This document shows positions 24,831 through 39,300 of a stretch of DNA of 64,000 nt, piece after piece (positions within the stretch are counted from its first letter, which is position 1; the number at the start of each line of letters is the position of its first letter). Source of the stretch: Larix kaempferi. Its lineage: Eukaryota > Streptophyta > Pinopsida > Pinales > Pinaceae. Both the position numbers and the translations under genes were made by a program. The stretch lies in the NCBI GenBank assembly GCA_027924585.1, contig BSBM01000200.1, positions 1,488,001-1,552,000 of the forward strand, written 5' to 3'. The notes under the pieces are model-generated. The model did not search any database. It worked only from the letters and a program-made list of their open reading frames with translations, and had not been told where the DNA came from.

Positions 24831-27800
24831 TTTTAAGAAAATGTGTTTTATTTCATAAATGGAATCTACAAAATATGCACATTCTACGTCATAACGACTT
24901 TATATAGTTTGCGCATGCGTCCGGAAATAAGAAAAGCTTACTTCCCCCGTTTTTTAAAATCACAGCTTCTAGAATGTTTACATGATTTGTTAAAAAACAC
25001 GAGTTTTTAGAAAATGTGTTTTATTTCATAAATGGAATCACTAAAGTATGCACATTCTACGTCATAACGACTTTCTATAGTTTGCGCATGCGTTTGGAAA
25101 TAAGAAAAGCCTACATCCACCGTTTTTTAAAATCACAGCTTCGAGAAGGTTTACAGGATTTCATAAAAAACACGAGTTTTTAGAAAATATGTTTTATTTC
25201 ATAAATGGAATCTACAAAGTATGCACATTCTACGTCAGAACGGTTTTATATAGTTTGCGCATGCGTCCGGAAAAAAGAAAAGCTTACTTCCCCCGTTTTT
25301 TAAAATCACAGCTTCTAGAAGGTTTACATGATTTGTTAAAAAACACGAGTTTTTAGAAAATGTGTTTTATTTCATAAATGGAATCTACAAAGTATGCACA
25401 TTCTACGTCATAACGACTTTCTATAGTTTGCGCATGCGTTTGGAAATAAGAAAAGCTTACTTCCCCCGTTTTTTAAAATCACAGCTTCTAGAAGGTTTAC
25501 ATGATTTCTTAAAAAACACGAGTTTTTAGAAAATGTGTTTTATTTCATAAATGGAATCAACAAAGTATGCACATTCTATGTCATAGCGACTTTCTATAGT
25601 TTGCGCATGCATTTGGAAATAAGAAAAGCTTACTTCCACCCTTTTTTAAAATCACAGCTTCTCGAAGGTTTACATGATTTCTTAAAAAACACGAGTTTTT
25701 AGAAAATGTGTTTTATTTCATAAATGGAAATAACAAATTATGCACATTCTACGTCATAACGACTTTCTATAGTTTGCGCATGCGTCCGGAAATAAAAAAA
25801 GCTTACTTCCCCCGTTTTTTAAAATCACAGCTTCTAGAAGGTTTACATGATTTCTGAAAAAACACGAGTTTTTAGAAAATGTGTTTTATTTCATAAATGG
25901 AATCAACAAAGTATGCACATTCTACGTCATAACGACTTTCTATAGTTTGCGCATGCATTTGGAAATAAGAAAAGCTTACTTCCCCCGTTTTTTAAAATCA
26001 CAGCTTCTAGAAGGTTTACATGATTGCTTAAAAGACACGAGTTTTTAGAAAATGTGTTTTATTTCATAAATAGAATCAACAAAGTATGCACATTCTACGT
26101 CATAACGACTTTCTATAGTTTGCGCATGCGTCTGGAAATAAGAAAAGCTTACTTCCACCATTTTTTAAAATCACGGATTCTAGAATGTTTACATGATTTC
26201 TTAAAAAACACGAGTTTTTAGAAAATGTGTTTTATTTCATAAATGGAATCAACAAAGTATGCACATTCTACGTCATAACGACTTTCTATAGTTTGCGCAT
26301 GCGTTTGGAAATAAGAAAAGCTTACTTCCCCCGTTTCTTAAAATCACAGCTTCTAGAAGGTTTACATGATTTCTTAAAAAACACGAGTTTTTAGAAAATG
26401 TGTTTGATTTCATAAATGGAATCAACAAAGTATGCACATTCTACGTCATAACGACTTTCTATAGATTGCGCATGCGTTTGGATATAAGAAAAGCCTACTT
26501 CCCCCGTTTTTTAAAATCACAGCGTCGAGAAGGTTTACAGGATTTCATAAAAAACACGAGTTTTTAGAAAATGTGTTTTATTTCATAAATGGAATCTACA
26601 AAGTATGCACATTCTACGTCATAACGACTTTCTATAGTTTGCGCATGCATCCGGAAATAAGAAAAGCTTACTTCCACCGCTTTTTGAAATCACAGCTTCT
26701 AGAAGGTTTACATGATTTCATAAAAAACACGAGTTTGTAGAAAATGTGTTTTATTTCATAAATGGAATCAACAAAGTATGCACATTCTATGTCATAACGA
26801 CTTTCTATAGTTTGCGCATGCGTCCGAAAATAATAAAAGCTTACTTCCACCGTTTTTTAAAATCACAGCTTCTAGAAGGTTTACATGATTTCGTAAAAAA
26901 CACGAGTTTTTGGAAAATGTATTTTATTTCATAAATGGAATCTACAAAGTATGCACATTCTACGTCATAATGACTTTCTATAGTTTGCGCATGAGTCCGG
27001 AAATAAGAAAAGCTTACTTCCACCGTTTTTTTAAATCACAGCTTCTAGAAGGTTTACATGATTTCGTAAAAAACACGAGTTTTTAGAAAATGTGTTTTAT
27101 TTCATAAATGGAATATACAAAGTATGCACATTCTACGTCATAACGACTTTCTATAGTTTGCGCATGCGTTTGGAAATAAGAAAAGCTTACTTCCCCTGTT
27201 TTTTAAAATCACAGCTTCTAGAAGGTTTACATGGTTTCTTAAAAAACACGAGTTTTTAGAAAATGTGTTTTATTTCATAAATGGAATCAACAAAGTATGC
27301 ACATTCTACGTCATAATGACTTTCTATAGTTTGCTCATGCGTCCGGAAATAAGAAAAGCTTACTTCCACCATTTTTTAAAATCACAGCTTCTAGAAGGCT
27401 TACACGATTTCTTAATAAACATGAGTTTTTAGAAAATGTGTTTTATTTCATAAATGGAATCAACAAAGTATGCACATTCTACGTCATAACGAATTTCTAT
27501 AGTTTGCGCATGCGTCCGGAAATAAGAAAAGCTTACTTCCACCGTTTTTTAAAATCACAGCTTCTAGAACGTTTACATGATTTCCTAAAAAACACGATTT
27601 TTTAGAAAATGTGTTTTATTTCATAAATGGAATCAACGAAGTACGCACATTCTACGTCATAACGACTTTCTATAGTTTGCGCATGCGTTTGATAATAAGA
27701 AAAGCTTACTTGCCCCGTTTTTTAAAATCACGGCTTCTAGAAGGTTTACATGATTTCTTAAAAAACACGAGTTTTTAGAAAGTGTGTTTTATTTCATAAA

Positions 27801-28830
27801 TGGAATGTACAAAGTATGCACATTCTATGTCATAACGACTTTCTATAGTTTGCGCATGCGTCCGGAAATAAGAAAAGCTTACTTCCACCGTTTTTTTAAA
27901 TCACAGCTTCTAGAAGGTTTACATGATTTCGTAAAAAACACGAGTTTGTAGAAAATGTGTTTTATTTCATAAATGGAATCAACAAAGTATGCACATTCTA
28001 CGTCATAATGACTTTCTATAATTTGCGCATGCATCCGGAAATAAGAAAAGCTTACTTCCCCCGTTTTTTAAAATCACAGCATCTAGAAGGTTTACATGAT
28101 TTCTTAAAAAACACGTGTTTTTAGAAAATGTGTTTTATTTCATAAATGGAATCAACAAAGTATGCACATTCTACGTCATAACGACTTTCTATAGTTTGTG
28201 CATTCGTCCGGAAATAAGAAAAGCTTACTTGCACCGTTTTTTAAAATCACATCTTCTAGAAGGTTTACATGATTTCTTAAAAAACACGAGTTTTTAGAAA
28301 ATGTGTTTTATTTGATAAGTGGAATCAACAAAGTATGCACATTCTACGTCATAACGACTTTCTATAGTTTGTGCATTCGTCCGGAAATAAGAAAAGCTTA
28401 CTTCCACCGTTTTTTAAAATCACAGCTTCTAGAAGGTTTACATGATTTCGTAAAAAACACGAGTTTTTGGAAAATGTGTTTTATTTCATAAATGGAATCT
28501 ACAAAGTATGCACATTCTACGTCATAACGACTTTCTATAGTTTTCATATGCGTCCGGAAATAAGAAAAGCTTACTTCCCCCGCTTTTTAAAATCACAGCT
28601 TCTAGAAGGTTTACATGATTTCGTAAAAAACACGAGTTTTTAGAAAATGTGTTTTATTTCATAAATGGAATCTACAAAGTATGCACATTCTACGTCATAA
28701 CGACTTTCTATAGTTTGCGCATGCGTCCGGAAATAAGAAAAGCTTACTTCCACCATTTTTTAAAATCACAGCTTCTAGACGGTTTACATGATTTCGTAAA
28801 AAACACAAGTTTTTAGAAAATGTGTTTTAT
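24831..28830 (+). repeat. Large duplicated block c, copy 2
   Basis: Second copy of 19469-23120. It carries two extra monomers that explain the offset steps: one near 26150-26330 (GATTCTAGAATGTTTAC) and one near 27850-28020 (TTCGTAAAAAACACGAGTTT followed by GTAG). The remaining monomers correspond one to one with the first copy. Confidence 0.83.
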
Positions 28831-29410
28831 TTCATAAATGGAATCTACAAAGTATGCACATTCTACACCATAATGACTTTCTATAGTTTGCGCATGCGTC
28901 TGGTAATAAGAAAAGCATACCTCCACCGTTTTTTAAAATCACAGTTTCTAGAAGGTTTACATGATTTCATAAAAAACACGAGTTTTTAGAAAATGTGTTT
29001 TATTTCATAAATGGAAAAAACAAAGTATGCACATTCTATGTCATAACGACTTTCTATAGCTTGCGCATTTGTCCAGAAATAAGAAAAGCTTACTTCCACC
29101 GTTTTTTTAAATCACAGCTTCTAGAATCTTTACATGATTTCTTAAAAAACACGAGTTTTTAGAAAATGTGTTTTATTTCATAAAAGGAATCTACAAAGTA
29201 TGCACATTCTACGTCATAATGACTTTCTATAGTTTGCGCATGCGTCCGGAAATAAGAAAAGCTTACTTCCACCGTTTTTTAAAATCATAGCTTCTAGAAG
29301 GTTTACATGATTTCTTAAAAAACACGAGTTTTTAGAAAATGTGTTTTATTTCATAAATGGAATAAACAAAGTATGCACATTCTATGTCATAACGACTTTC
29401 TATAGTTTGC
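28200..29410 (+). repeat. 7-mer HOR, copy 1
   Basis: Directly adjacent to copy 2 at an offset of 1211 bp (7 monomers exactly). Landmarks shared by both are ACTTGCACCG, TTGATAAGTGG or TTGATAAATGG, TTTTCATATG (28541/29752), TAGACGG, a CCATAATG change (28868/30079), ATAGCTTGCGC and CATAAAAGGAATC. Confidence 0.88.
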
Positions 29411-30621
29411 GCATTCGTCCAGAAATAAGAAAAGCTTACTTGCACCGTTTTTTAAAATCACAGCTTCTAGAAGGTTTACATGATTTCTTAAAAAACACGA
29501 GTTTTTAGAAAATGTGTTTTAGTTGATAAATGGAATCTACAAAGTATGCACATTCTACGTCATAACGACTTTCTATAGTTTGTGCATTCGTCCGGAAATA
29601 AGAAAAGCTTACTTCCACCGTTTTTTAAAATCACAGCTTCTAGAAGGTTTACATGATTTCGTAAAAAACACGAGTTTTTGGAAAATGTGTTTTATTTCAT
29701 AAATGGAATCTACAAAGTATACACATTCTACGTCATAACGACTTTCTATAGTTTTCATATGCGTCCGGAAATAAGAAAAGCTTACTTCCCCCGTTTTTTA
29801 AAATCACAGCTTCTAGAAGGTTTACATGATTTCGTAAAAAACACGAGTTTTTAGAAAATGTGTTTTATTTCATAAATGGAATCTACAAAGTATGCACATT
29901 CTACGTCATAACGACTTTCTATAGTTTGCGCATGCGTCCGGAAATAAGAAAAGCTTACTTCCACCGTTTTTTAAAATCACAGCTTCTAGACGGTTTACAT
30001 GATTTCGTAAAAAACACAAGTTTTTAGAAAATGTGTTTTATTTCATAAATGGAATCTACAAAGTATGCACATTCTACGCCATAATGACTTTCTATAGTTT
30101 GCGCATGCGTCTGGTAATAAGAAAAGCATACTTCCACCGTTTTTTTAAAATCACAGCTTCTAGAAGGTTTACATGATTTCATAAAAAACACGAGTTTTTA
30201 GAAAATTTGTTTTATTTCATAAATGGAATAAACAAAGTATGCACATTCTATGTCATAACGACTTTCTATAGCTTGCGCATTCGTCCAGAAATAAGAAAAG
30301 CTTACTTCCACCGTTTTTTTAAATCACAGCTTCTAGAAGCTTTACATGATTTCTTAAAAAACACGAGTTTTTAGAAAATTTGTTTTATTTCATAAAAGGA
30401 ATCTACAAAGTATGCACATTCTACGTCATAACGACTTTCTATAGTTTGCGCATGTGTCCAGAAATAAGAAAAGCTTACTTCCACCGTTTTTTAAAATCAT
30501 AGCTTCTAGAAGGTTTACATGATTTCTTAAAAAACACGAGTTTTTAGAAAATGTATTTTATTTCATAAATGGAATAAACAAAGTATGCACATTCTACGTC
30601 ATAACGACTTTCTATAGTTTG
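29411..30621 (+). repeat. 7-mer HOR, copy 2
   Basis: Tandem second copy of 28200-29410. After about 30600 it switches to AAGCTCACCTCCCCC-type monomers like those at 10.9 and 14.4 kb, ending the 7-mer register. Confidence 0.87.
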
Positions 30622-30629
30622 CGCATGCG

Positions 30630-31590
30630 TCCGGAAATAAGAAAAGCTCACCTCCCCCGTTTTTTAAAATCACAGATTCTAGAAGTTTTGCATGATTTCT
30701 TAAAAAACACGAGTTTTTAGAAAATGTGTTTTATTAAATAAATGGAATCAACAAAGTATGCACATTCTACGTCATAACGAATTTCTATAGTTTGCGCATG
30801 CGTTTGGAAATAAGAAAAGCTTACTTCCCCCGTTTTTTAAAATCACAGCTTCTAGAAGGTTTACATGATTTCTTAAAAAACACGAGTTTTTAGAAAATGT
30901 GTTTTATTTCATAAATAGAATCAACAAAGCATGCACATTCTACGTCATAACGAATTTCTATAGTTTGCGCATGCGTTTGGAAATAAAAAAAGCTTACTTC
31001 CCCCGTTTTTTAAAATCACAGCTTCTAGAAGGTTTACATGATTTCTTAAAAAACACGAGTTTTTAGAAAATGTGTTTTATTTCATAAATAGAATCTACAA
31101 AGTATGCACATTCTACGTCATAATGACTTTCTATAGTTTGTGCATGCGTTTGGAAATAAGAAAAGCTTACGTCCCCCGTTTTTTAAAATAACAGCTTCTA
31201 GAAGGTTTACATGATTTCTTAAAAAACACGAGTTTTTAGAAAATGTGTATTATTTCATAAATAGAATCAACAAAGTATGCACATTCTACGTCATAACGAC
31301 TTTCTATAGTTTGCGCATGCGTCCGGAAATAAGAAAAGCTCACCTCCCCCGTTTTTTAAAATCACAGATTCTAGAAGTTTTGCATGATTTCTTAAAAAAC
31401 ACGAGTTTTTAGAAAATGTGTTTTATTAAATAAATGGAATCAACAAAGTATGCACATTCTACGTCATAACGAATTTCTATAGTTTGCGCATGCGTTTGGA
31501 AATAAGAAAAGCTTACTTCCCCCGTTTTTTAAAATCACAGCTTCTAGAAGGTTTACATGATTTCTTAAAAAACACGAGTTTTTAGAAAAT
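30630..31590 (+). repeat. 4-mer duplication (1.4 copies)
   Basis: The monomers with AAGCTCACCTCCCCC, AGAAGTTTTGCATG, TTTTATTAAATAAATGG and AACGAATTTCTATAG occur at 30641-30960 and again from about 31334, an offset of 692 bp (4 monomers). The repeat breaks off near 31590. Confidence 0.82.
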
Positions 31591-32299
31591 GTCTTTTATT
31601 TCATAAACGGAATCAACAAAGTATGCACATTCTACGTCATAACGACTTTCTATAGTTTGCGCATGCATTTGGAAATAAGAAAAGCTTACTTCCCCCATTT
31701 TTTAAAATCACAGCTTCTAGAAGGTTTACATGATTTCATAAAAAACACGAGTTTTTAGAAAATGCCTTTTATTTCATAAATGGAATCAACAAAGTATACA
31801 CATTCTATGTCATAACGACTTTCTATAGTTTGCGCATGCGTCCGGAAATAAGAAAAGCTTACTTCCACCGTTTTTTAAAATCACACCCTCTAGAAGGTTT
31901 ACATGATTTCGTAAAAAACACGAGTTTTTAGAAAATGTGTTTTATTTCATAAATGGAATCTACAAAGTATGCACATTCTACGTCATAACGACTTTCTATA
32001 GCTTGCGCATGCGTCCGGAAAAAAGAAAAGCTTACTTCCACTGTTTTTTAAAATCACATCTTCTAGAAGGTTTACATGATTTCGTAAAAAACACGAGTTT
32101 TTAGAAAATGTGTTTTATTTCATAAATGGAATCTACAAAGTATGCACATTCTACGTCATAACGACTTTCTATAGTTTGCGCATGCGTCCGGAAATAAGAA
32201 AAGCTTACTTCCCCCGTTTTTTCAAATCACAGCTTCTAGAAGGTTTACATGATTTCTTAAAAAACACGAGTCTTTAGAAAATGTGTTTTATTTCATAAA

Positions 32300-33850
32300 T
32301 GGAATCAACAAAGTATGCACATTCTACGTTATAAGGCCTTTCTATAGTTTGCGCATGCGTTTGGAAATAAGAAAAACTTACTTCCACCGTTTTTTAAAAT
32401 CACAGCTTCTAGAAGGTTTACATGATTTCGTAAAAAACACGAGTTTTAGAAAAATGTGTTTTATTTCATAAATGGAATCTACAAAGTATGCACATTCTAC
32501 ATCATAACGATTTTATATAGTTTGCGCATGCGTCCGGAAATAAGAAAAGCTGACTTCCCCCGTTTTTTAAAATCACAGCTTCTAGAATGTTTACATGATT
32601 TGTTAAAAAACACGAGTTTTTAGAAAATGTGTTTTATTTCATAAATGGAATCAACAAAGTATGCACATTCTACGTCATAACGACTTTCTATAGTTTGCGC
32701 ATGCGTCTGGAAATAAGAAAAGCTTACTTCCCCCGTTTTTTAAAATCACAGCTTCTAGAAGGTTTACATGATTTGTTAAAAAACACGAGTTTTTAGAAAA
32801 TGTGGTTTATTTCATAAATGGAATCTACAACTATGCACATTCTACGTCATAACGACTTTCTATAGTTTGCGCATGCGTTTGGAAATAAGAAAAGCTTACT
32901 TCCCCCGTTTTTTTAAATCACAGCTTCTAGAAGGTTTACATGATTTCTTAAAAAACACGAGTTTTTAGAAAATGTGTTTTATTTCATAAATGGAATCAAC
33001 AAAGTATGCACATTCTATGTCATAGCGACTTTCTATAGTTTGCGCATGCATTTGGAAATCAGAAAAGCTTACTTCAACCGTTTTTTAAAATCACAGCTTC
33101 TAGAAGGTTTACATGATTTTTAAAAAACACGAGTTTTTAGAAAATGTGTTTTATTTCATAAATGGAATCAACAAATTATGCACATTCTACGTCATAACGA
33201 CTTTCTATAGTTTGGGCATGCGTCCGGAAATAAGAAAAGCTTACTTCCCCCGTTTTTTAAAATCACAGCTTCTAGAAGGTTTACATGATTTCTGAAAAAA
33301 CACGAGTTTTTAGAAAATGTGTTTTATTTCATAAATGGAATCAACAAAGTATGCACATTCTACGTCATAACGACTTTCTATAGTTTGCGCATTCGTCCGG
33401 AAATAAGAAAAGCTTACTTCCCCCGTTTTTTAAAATCACAGCTTCTAGAAGGTTTACATGATTTCTGAAAAAACACTTGTTTTTAGAAAATGTGTTTTAT
33501 TTCATAAATGGAATCAACAAAGTATGCACATTCTACGTCATAACGAATTTCTATAGTTTGCACATGCGTTTGGAAATAAGAAAAGCTTACTTCCCCCGTT
33601 TTTTAAAATCACAGCTTCTAGAAGGTTTACATGATTGCTTAAAAAACACGAGTTTTTAGAAAATGTGTTTTATTTCCTAAATAGAATCAACAAAGTATGC
33701 ACATTCTACGTCATAACGACTTTCTATAGTTTGCGCATGCGTCTGGAAATAAGAAAAGCTTACTTCCACCGTTTTTTAAAATCACAGCTTCTAGAAGGTT
33801 TACATGATTTCTTTAAAAACACGAGTTTTTAGAAAATTTGTTTTATTTCA
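32300..33850 (+). repeat. Diverged copy of the 24.7-26.3 kb stretch
   Basis: Landmarks occur in the same order: ACGTTATAAGGCC (32326 against 24713, offset 7613 bp, 44 monomers) and TTTCTGAAAAAACACG (33290 against 25852, offset 7438 bp, 43 monomers), then GATTGCTTAAAA. There are more differences than in the closer copies, so this looks like an older duplication that lost one monomer. Confidence 0.65.
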
Positions 33851-35074
33851 TAAATGGAATCAACAAAGTATGCACATTCTACGTCATAACGACTTTCTAT
33901 AGTTTGCGCATGCGTTTGGAAATAAGAAAAGCTTACTTCCCCCGTTTTTTAAAATCACAGCTTCTAGAAGGTTTACATGATTTCTTAAAAAACACGAGTT
34001 TTTAGAAAATGTGTTTTATTTCAAAAATGGAATCAACAAAGTATGCACATTCTACGTCATAATGACTTTCTATAGTTTCCGCATGTGTTTGGAAATAAGA
34101 AAAGCTTACTTCCCTCGTTTTTTAAAATCACAACTTCTAGAAGGTTTACATGGTTTCTTAAAAAACACGAGTTTTTAGAAAATGTGTTTTATTTCATAAA
34201 TGGAATCAACAAAGTATGCACATTCTACGTAATAACGACTTTCTATAGTTTGCGCATGCGTCCGGAAGTAAGAAAAGCTTACTTCCACCGCTTTTTAAAA
34301 TCACAGCTTCTAGAAGGTTTACATGATTTCTTAAAAAACACGAGTTTTTAGAAAATGTGTTTTATTTCATAAATGGAATCAACAAAGTATGCACATTCTA
34401 CATAATAACGACTTTCTATAGTTTGCGCATTCGTCCGGAAATAAGAAAAGCTTACTTCCACCGTTTTTTAAAATCACAGCTTCTAGAAGGTTTACACGAT
34501 TTCGTAAAAAACACGAGTTTTTAGAAAATGTGTTTTATTTCATAAATGGAATCTACAAAGTATGCACATTCTACGTCATAACGACTTTCTATAGTTTGTG
34601 CATGCATCCGGAAATAAGAAAAGCTTACTTCCCCCCGTTTTTTAAAATCACAGCTTCTAGAAGGTTTACATGATTTCTTAAAAAACACAAGTTTTTAGAA
34701 GATGTGTTTTATTTCATAAATGGAATCAACAAAGTATGCACATTCTACGTCATAAGGACTTTATATAGTTTGCGCATGGGTCCGGAAATAAGAAAAGCTT
34801 ACTTCCACCATTTTGTAAAATCACAGCTTGTAGAAGGTTTACATGATTTCGTAAAAAACATGAGTTTTTAGAAAATGTGTTTTATTTCAAAAATGGAATC
34901 TACAAAGTATGCACATTCTACGTCATAACGACTTTCTATAGTTTGTGCATGCGTCCGGAAATAAGAAAAGCTTACTTCCCCCTTTTTTCAAAATCACAGC
35001 TTCTAGAAGTTTTACATGATTTGTTAAAAAGCACGAGTTTTTAGAAAATGTGTTTTATTTCATAAATGGAATCA
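33851..35074 (+). repeat. Satellite stretch without a clear HOR partner
   Basis: Seven monomers of mixed subtypes with private changes, such as GCGCATGGGTCCGG near 34774 and CAGCTTGTAGAAGG near 34822. I could not assign them to a specific duplicated block by eye. No gene or insertion seen. Confidence 0.8.
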
Positions 35075-36285
35075 ACAAAGCATGCACATTCTACGTCATA
35101 ACGACTTTCTATAGTTTGTGCATGCGTCCGGAAATAAGAAAAGCTTACTTCCCCAGTTTTTTAAAATCACACCTTCTAGAAGGTTTACATGATTTCTTAA
35201 AAAACACGAGTTTTTAGAAAATGTGTTTTATTTCATAAATGGAATCAACAAAGTATGCACATTCTACGTCATAACGACTTTCTATAGTTTGCACATGCGT
35301 CAGGAAATAAGAAAAGCTTACTTCCCCCATTTTTTAAAATCACAGCTTCTAGAAGGTTTACATGATTTCTTAAAAAACATGAGTTTTTAGAAAATGTGTT
35401 TTATTTCATAAATGGAATCAACAAAGTATGCACATTCTACGTCATAACGACTTTCTATAGTTTGCGCATGCGTTTGGAAATAAGAAAAGCTTACTTCCCC
35501 CGTTTTTTAAAATCACAGCTTCTAGAAGGTTTACATGATTTCTTAAAAAACATGAGTTTTTAGAAAATGTGTTTTATTTCATCAATGGAATCAACAAAGT
35601 ATGCACATCGTACGTCATAACGACTTTCTATAGTTTGCGCATGCGTCCGGAAATAAGAAAAGCTTACTTCCCCCGTTTTCTTAAATCACAGCTTCTAGAA
35701 GGTTTACATGATTTCTTAAAAAACATGAGTTTTTAGAAAATGTGTTTTATTTCATAAATGGAATCAACAAAGCATGCACATTCTACATCATAACGACTTT
35801 CTATAGTTTGTGCATGCGTCTGGAAATAAGAAAAGCTTACTTCCCCCGTTTTTTAAAATCACACCTTCTAGAAGGTTTACATGATTTCTTAAAAAACACG
35901 AGTTTTTAGAAAATGTGTTTTATTTCATAAATGGAATCAACAAAGTATGCACATTCTACGTCATAACGACTTTCTATAGTTTGCGCATGCGTTTGGAAAT
36001 AAGAAAAGCTTACTTCCCCCGTTTTTTAAAATCACAGCTTCTAGAAGGTTTACATGATTTCTTAAAAAACATGAGTTTTTAGAAAATGTGTTTTATTTCA
36101 TCAATGGAATCAACAAAGTATGCACATCCTACGTCATAACGACTTTCTATAGTTTGCGCATGCGTCCGGAAATACGAAAAGCTTACTTCCCCCGTTTTCT
36201 TAAATCACAGCTTCTAGAAGGTTTACATGATTTCTTAAAAAACATGAGTTTTTAGAAAATGTGTTTTATTTCATAAATGGAATCA
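35075..36285 (+). repeat. Local 4-mer/3-mer duplication
   Basis: The monomer with CACACCTTCTAG recurs at 692 bp (35170 and 35862), while the one with TTTCATCAATGGAATC and CGTTTTCTTAAATC recurs at 519 bp (35579 and 36098). The second copy therefore lacks one monomer, probably the GCACATGCGTCAGG unit near 35290. Most units here carry CATGAG in place of CACGAG. Confidence 0.82.
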
Positions 36286-37624
36286 ACAAAGTATGCACAT
36301 TCTACGTCACAACGAATTTCTATAGTTTGCGCATGCGTTTGGAAATAAGAAAAGCTTACTTCCCTCGTTTTTTAAAATCACAACTTCTAGAAGGTTTACA
36401 TGGTTTCTTAAAAAACACGAGTTTTTAGAAAATGTGTTTTATTTCATAAATGGAATCAACAAAGTATGCACATTCTACGTCATAACGACTTTCAATAGTT
36501 TGCGCATTCGTCCAGAAATAAGAAAAGGTTACTTCCACCGTTTTTTAAAATCACAGCTTTTAGAAGGTTTACATGATTTCGTAAAAAACATGAGTTTTTA
36601 GAAAATGTGCTTTATTTCATAAATGGAATCTACAAAGTATGCACATTCTACGTCATAACGACTTCCTATAGTTTGCGCATGCGTCCGGAAATAAGAAAAG
36701 CTTACTTCCCCCGTTTTTTAAAATCAAAGCTTCTAGAAAGTTTACATGATTTTGTAAAAAACACGAGTTTTTAGAAAATGTGTTTTATTTCATAAATGGA
36801 ATGTACAAAGTATGCACATTCTATGTCATAACGACTTTCTATAGTTTGCGCATGCGTCCGGAAATAAGAAAAGCTTACTTCCACCGTTTTTTAAAATCAC
36901 AGCTTCTAGAAAGTTTACATAATTTCCTAAAAAACACGAGTTTTTAGAAAATGTGTTTTATTTAATAAATGGAATCAACAAAGTATGCACATTCTATGTC
37001 ATAACGACTTTCTATAGTTTGCGCATTCGTCCAGAAATAAGAAAAGCTTACTTGCACCGTTTTTTAAAATCACAGCTTCTAGAAGGTTTACATGAGTTCT
37101 TAAAAAACACGAGTTTTTAGAAGATGTGTTTTATTTCATAAATGGAATCAACAAAGTATGCACATTCTACGTCATAACGACTTTCTATAGTTTGCGCATG
37201 CGTTTGGAAATAAGAAAAGCTTACTTCCCCCGTTTTTTAAAATCATAGCTTCTAGAAGGTTTACATGATTTCTTAAAAAAAACAAGTTTTTAGAAAATGT
37301 GTTTTATTTCATAAATGGAATCAACAAAGTATGCACATTATACGTCATAACGACTTTCTATAGTTTGCGCATGCGTCCGGAAATAAGAAAAGCTTACTTC
37401 CACCGTTTTTTAAAATCACAGCTTCTAGAAGGTTTACATGATTTCGAAAAAAACACGAGTTTTTAGAAAATGTGTTTTATTTCATAAATGGAATCTACAA
37501 AGTATGCACATTCTACGTCATAATGACTTTCTATAGTTTGCGCATGTGTTTGGAAATAAGAAAAGCCTACTTCCCCCGTTTTTTAAAATCACAGCTTCTA
37601 GAAGGTTTATATGATTTCTTAAAA

Positions 37625-37740
37625 AACATGAGTTTTTAGAAAATGTGTTTTATTTCATAAATGGAATCAACAGAAAAGCTTACTTCCCCCGTTTTTTAAA
37701 ATCACAGCTTCTAGAAGGTTTACATGATTTCTTAAAAAAC
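37625..37740 (+). repeat. Truncated monomer with 60-bp internal deletion
   Basis: GGAATCAACA is joined directly to GAAAAGCTTACTTCC at 37672/37673. The 60 bp from AAGTATGCAC to GGAAATAA are absent, including the ACGTCATAACG, CTATAG and GCATGC elements. The unit is 113 bp, and the flanking monomers are normal. Confidence 0.9.
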
Positions 37741-39300
37741 ACGAGTTTTTAGAAAATGTGTTTTATTTCATAAATGGAATCAACAAAGTATGCACATTCT
37801 ACGTCATAACGACTTTCTATAGTTTGCACATGCGTCCGGAAATAAGAAAAGATTACTTCCACCGTTTTTTAAAATCACAGCTTCTAGAAGGTTTACATGA
37901 TTTTGTAAAAAACACGAGTTTTTAGAAAATGTGTTTTATTTCATAAATGGAATCAACAAAGTACGCACATTCTATGTCATAACGACTTTCTATAGTTTGC
38001 GCATTCGTCCGGAAATAAGAAAAGCTTACTTCCCCCGTTTTTTAAAATCACAGCTTCTAGAAGGTTTACATGATTTCTTAAAAAAACACGAGTTTTTAGA
38101 AAATGTGTTTTATTTCATAAATGGAATCAACAAAGTATGCACATTCTATGTCATAACGACTTTCTATAGTTTGCAAATGCATCCGGAAATAAGAAAAGAT
38201 TACTTCCACCGTTTTTTAAAATCACAGCTTCTAGAAGGTTTACATGATTTCTTAAAAAACATGAGTTTTTAGAAAATGTGTTTTATTTCATAAATGGAAT
38301 CAACAAAGTATGCACATTCGACGTCATAACGACTTTCTATAGTTTGCGCATGCGTTTGGAAATAAGAAAAGCTTACATCCCCCGTTTTTTAAAATCACAG
38401 CTTCTAGAAGGTTTACATGATTTCTGAAAAAACACGAGTTTTTAGAAAATGTGTTTTATTTCATAAATGGAATCAACAAAGTACGCACATTCTATGTCAT
38501 AACGACTTTCTATAGTTTGCGCATGCGTCCGGAAATAAGAAAAGCTTACTTCCACCGTTTTTTAAAATCACAGCTTCTAGAAGGTTTACATGATTTCTTA
38601 AAAAACACAAATTTTTAGAAAATGTCTTTTATTTCATAAATGGAATCAACAAAGTATGCACATTTTACGTCATAATGAATTTCTATAGTTTGCGCATTCG
38701 TCTGGAAATAAGAAAAGCTTACTTCCCCCGTTTTTTAAAATCACAGCTTCTAGAAGGTTTACATGATTTCTTAAAAAACACGAGTTTTTAGAAAATGTGT
38801 TTTATTTCATAAATGGAATCAACAAAGTATGCACATTCTACGTCATAACGACTTTCTATTGTTTGCGCAAGTGTTTGGAAATAAGAAAAGTTTACATCCC
38901 CCATTTTTTAAAATCACAGCTTCTAGAAGGTTTACATGATTTCTTAAAAAACACGAGTTTTTAGAAAATGTATTTTATTTCATCAATGGAAACAACAAAG
39001 TATGCACATTCTACGTCATAACGACTTTCTATAGTTTGCGCATGCGTCCGGAAATAAGAAAAGATTACTTCCACCGTTTTTTAAAATCACAGCTTCTAGA
39101 AGGTTTACATGACTTCTTAAAAAACACGAGTTTTCAGAAAATGTGTTTTATTTCATAAATGGAATCAACAAAGTATGCACATTCTAAGTCATAACGACTT
39201 TCTATAGTTTCCGCATGCGTCTGGAAATAAGAAAAGCTTACCTGCCCCGCTTTTTAAAATCACAGATTCTAGAAGTTTTGGATGATTTCTTAAAAAACAC

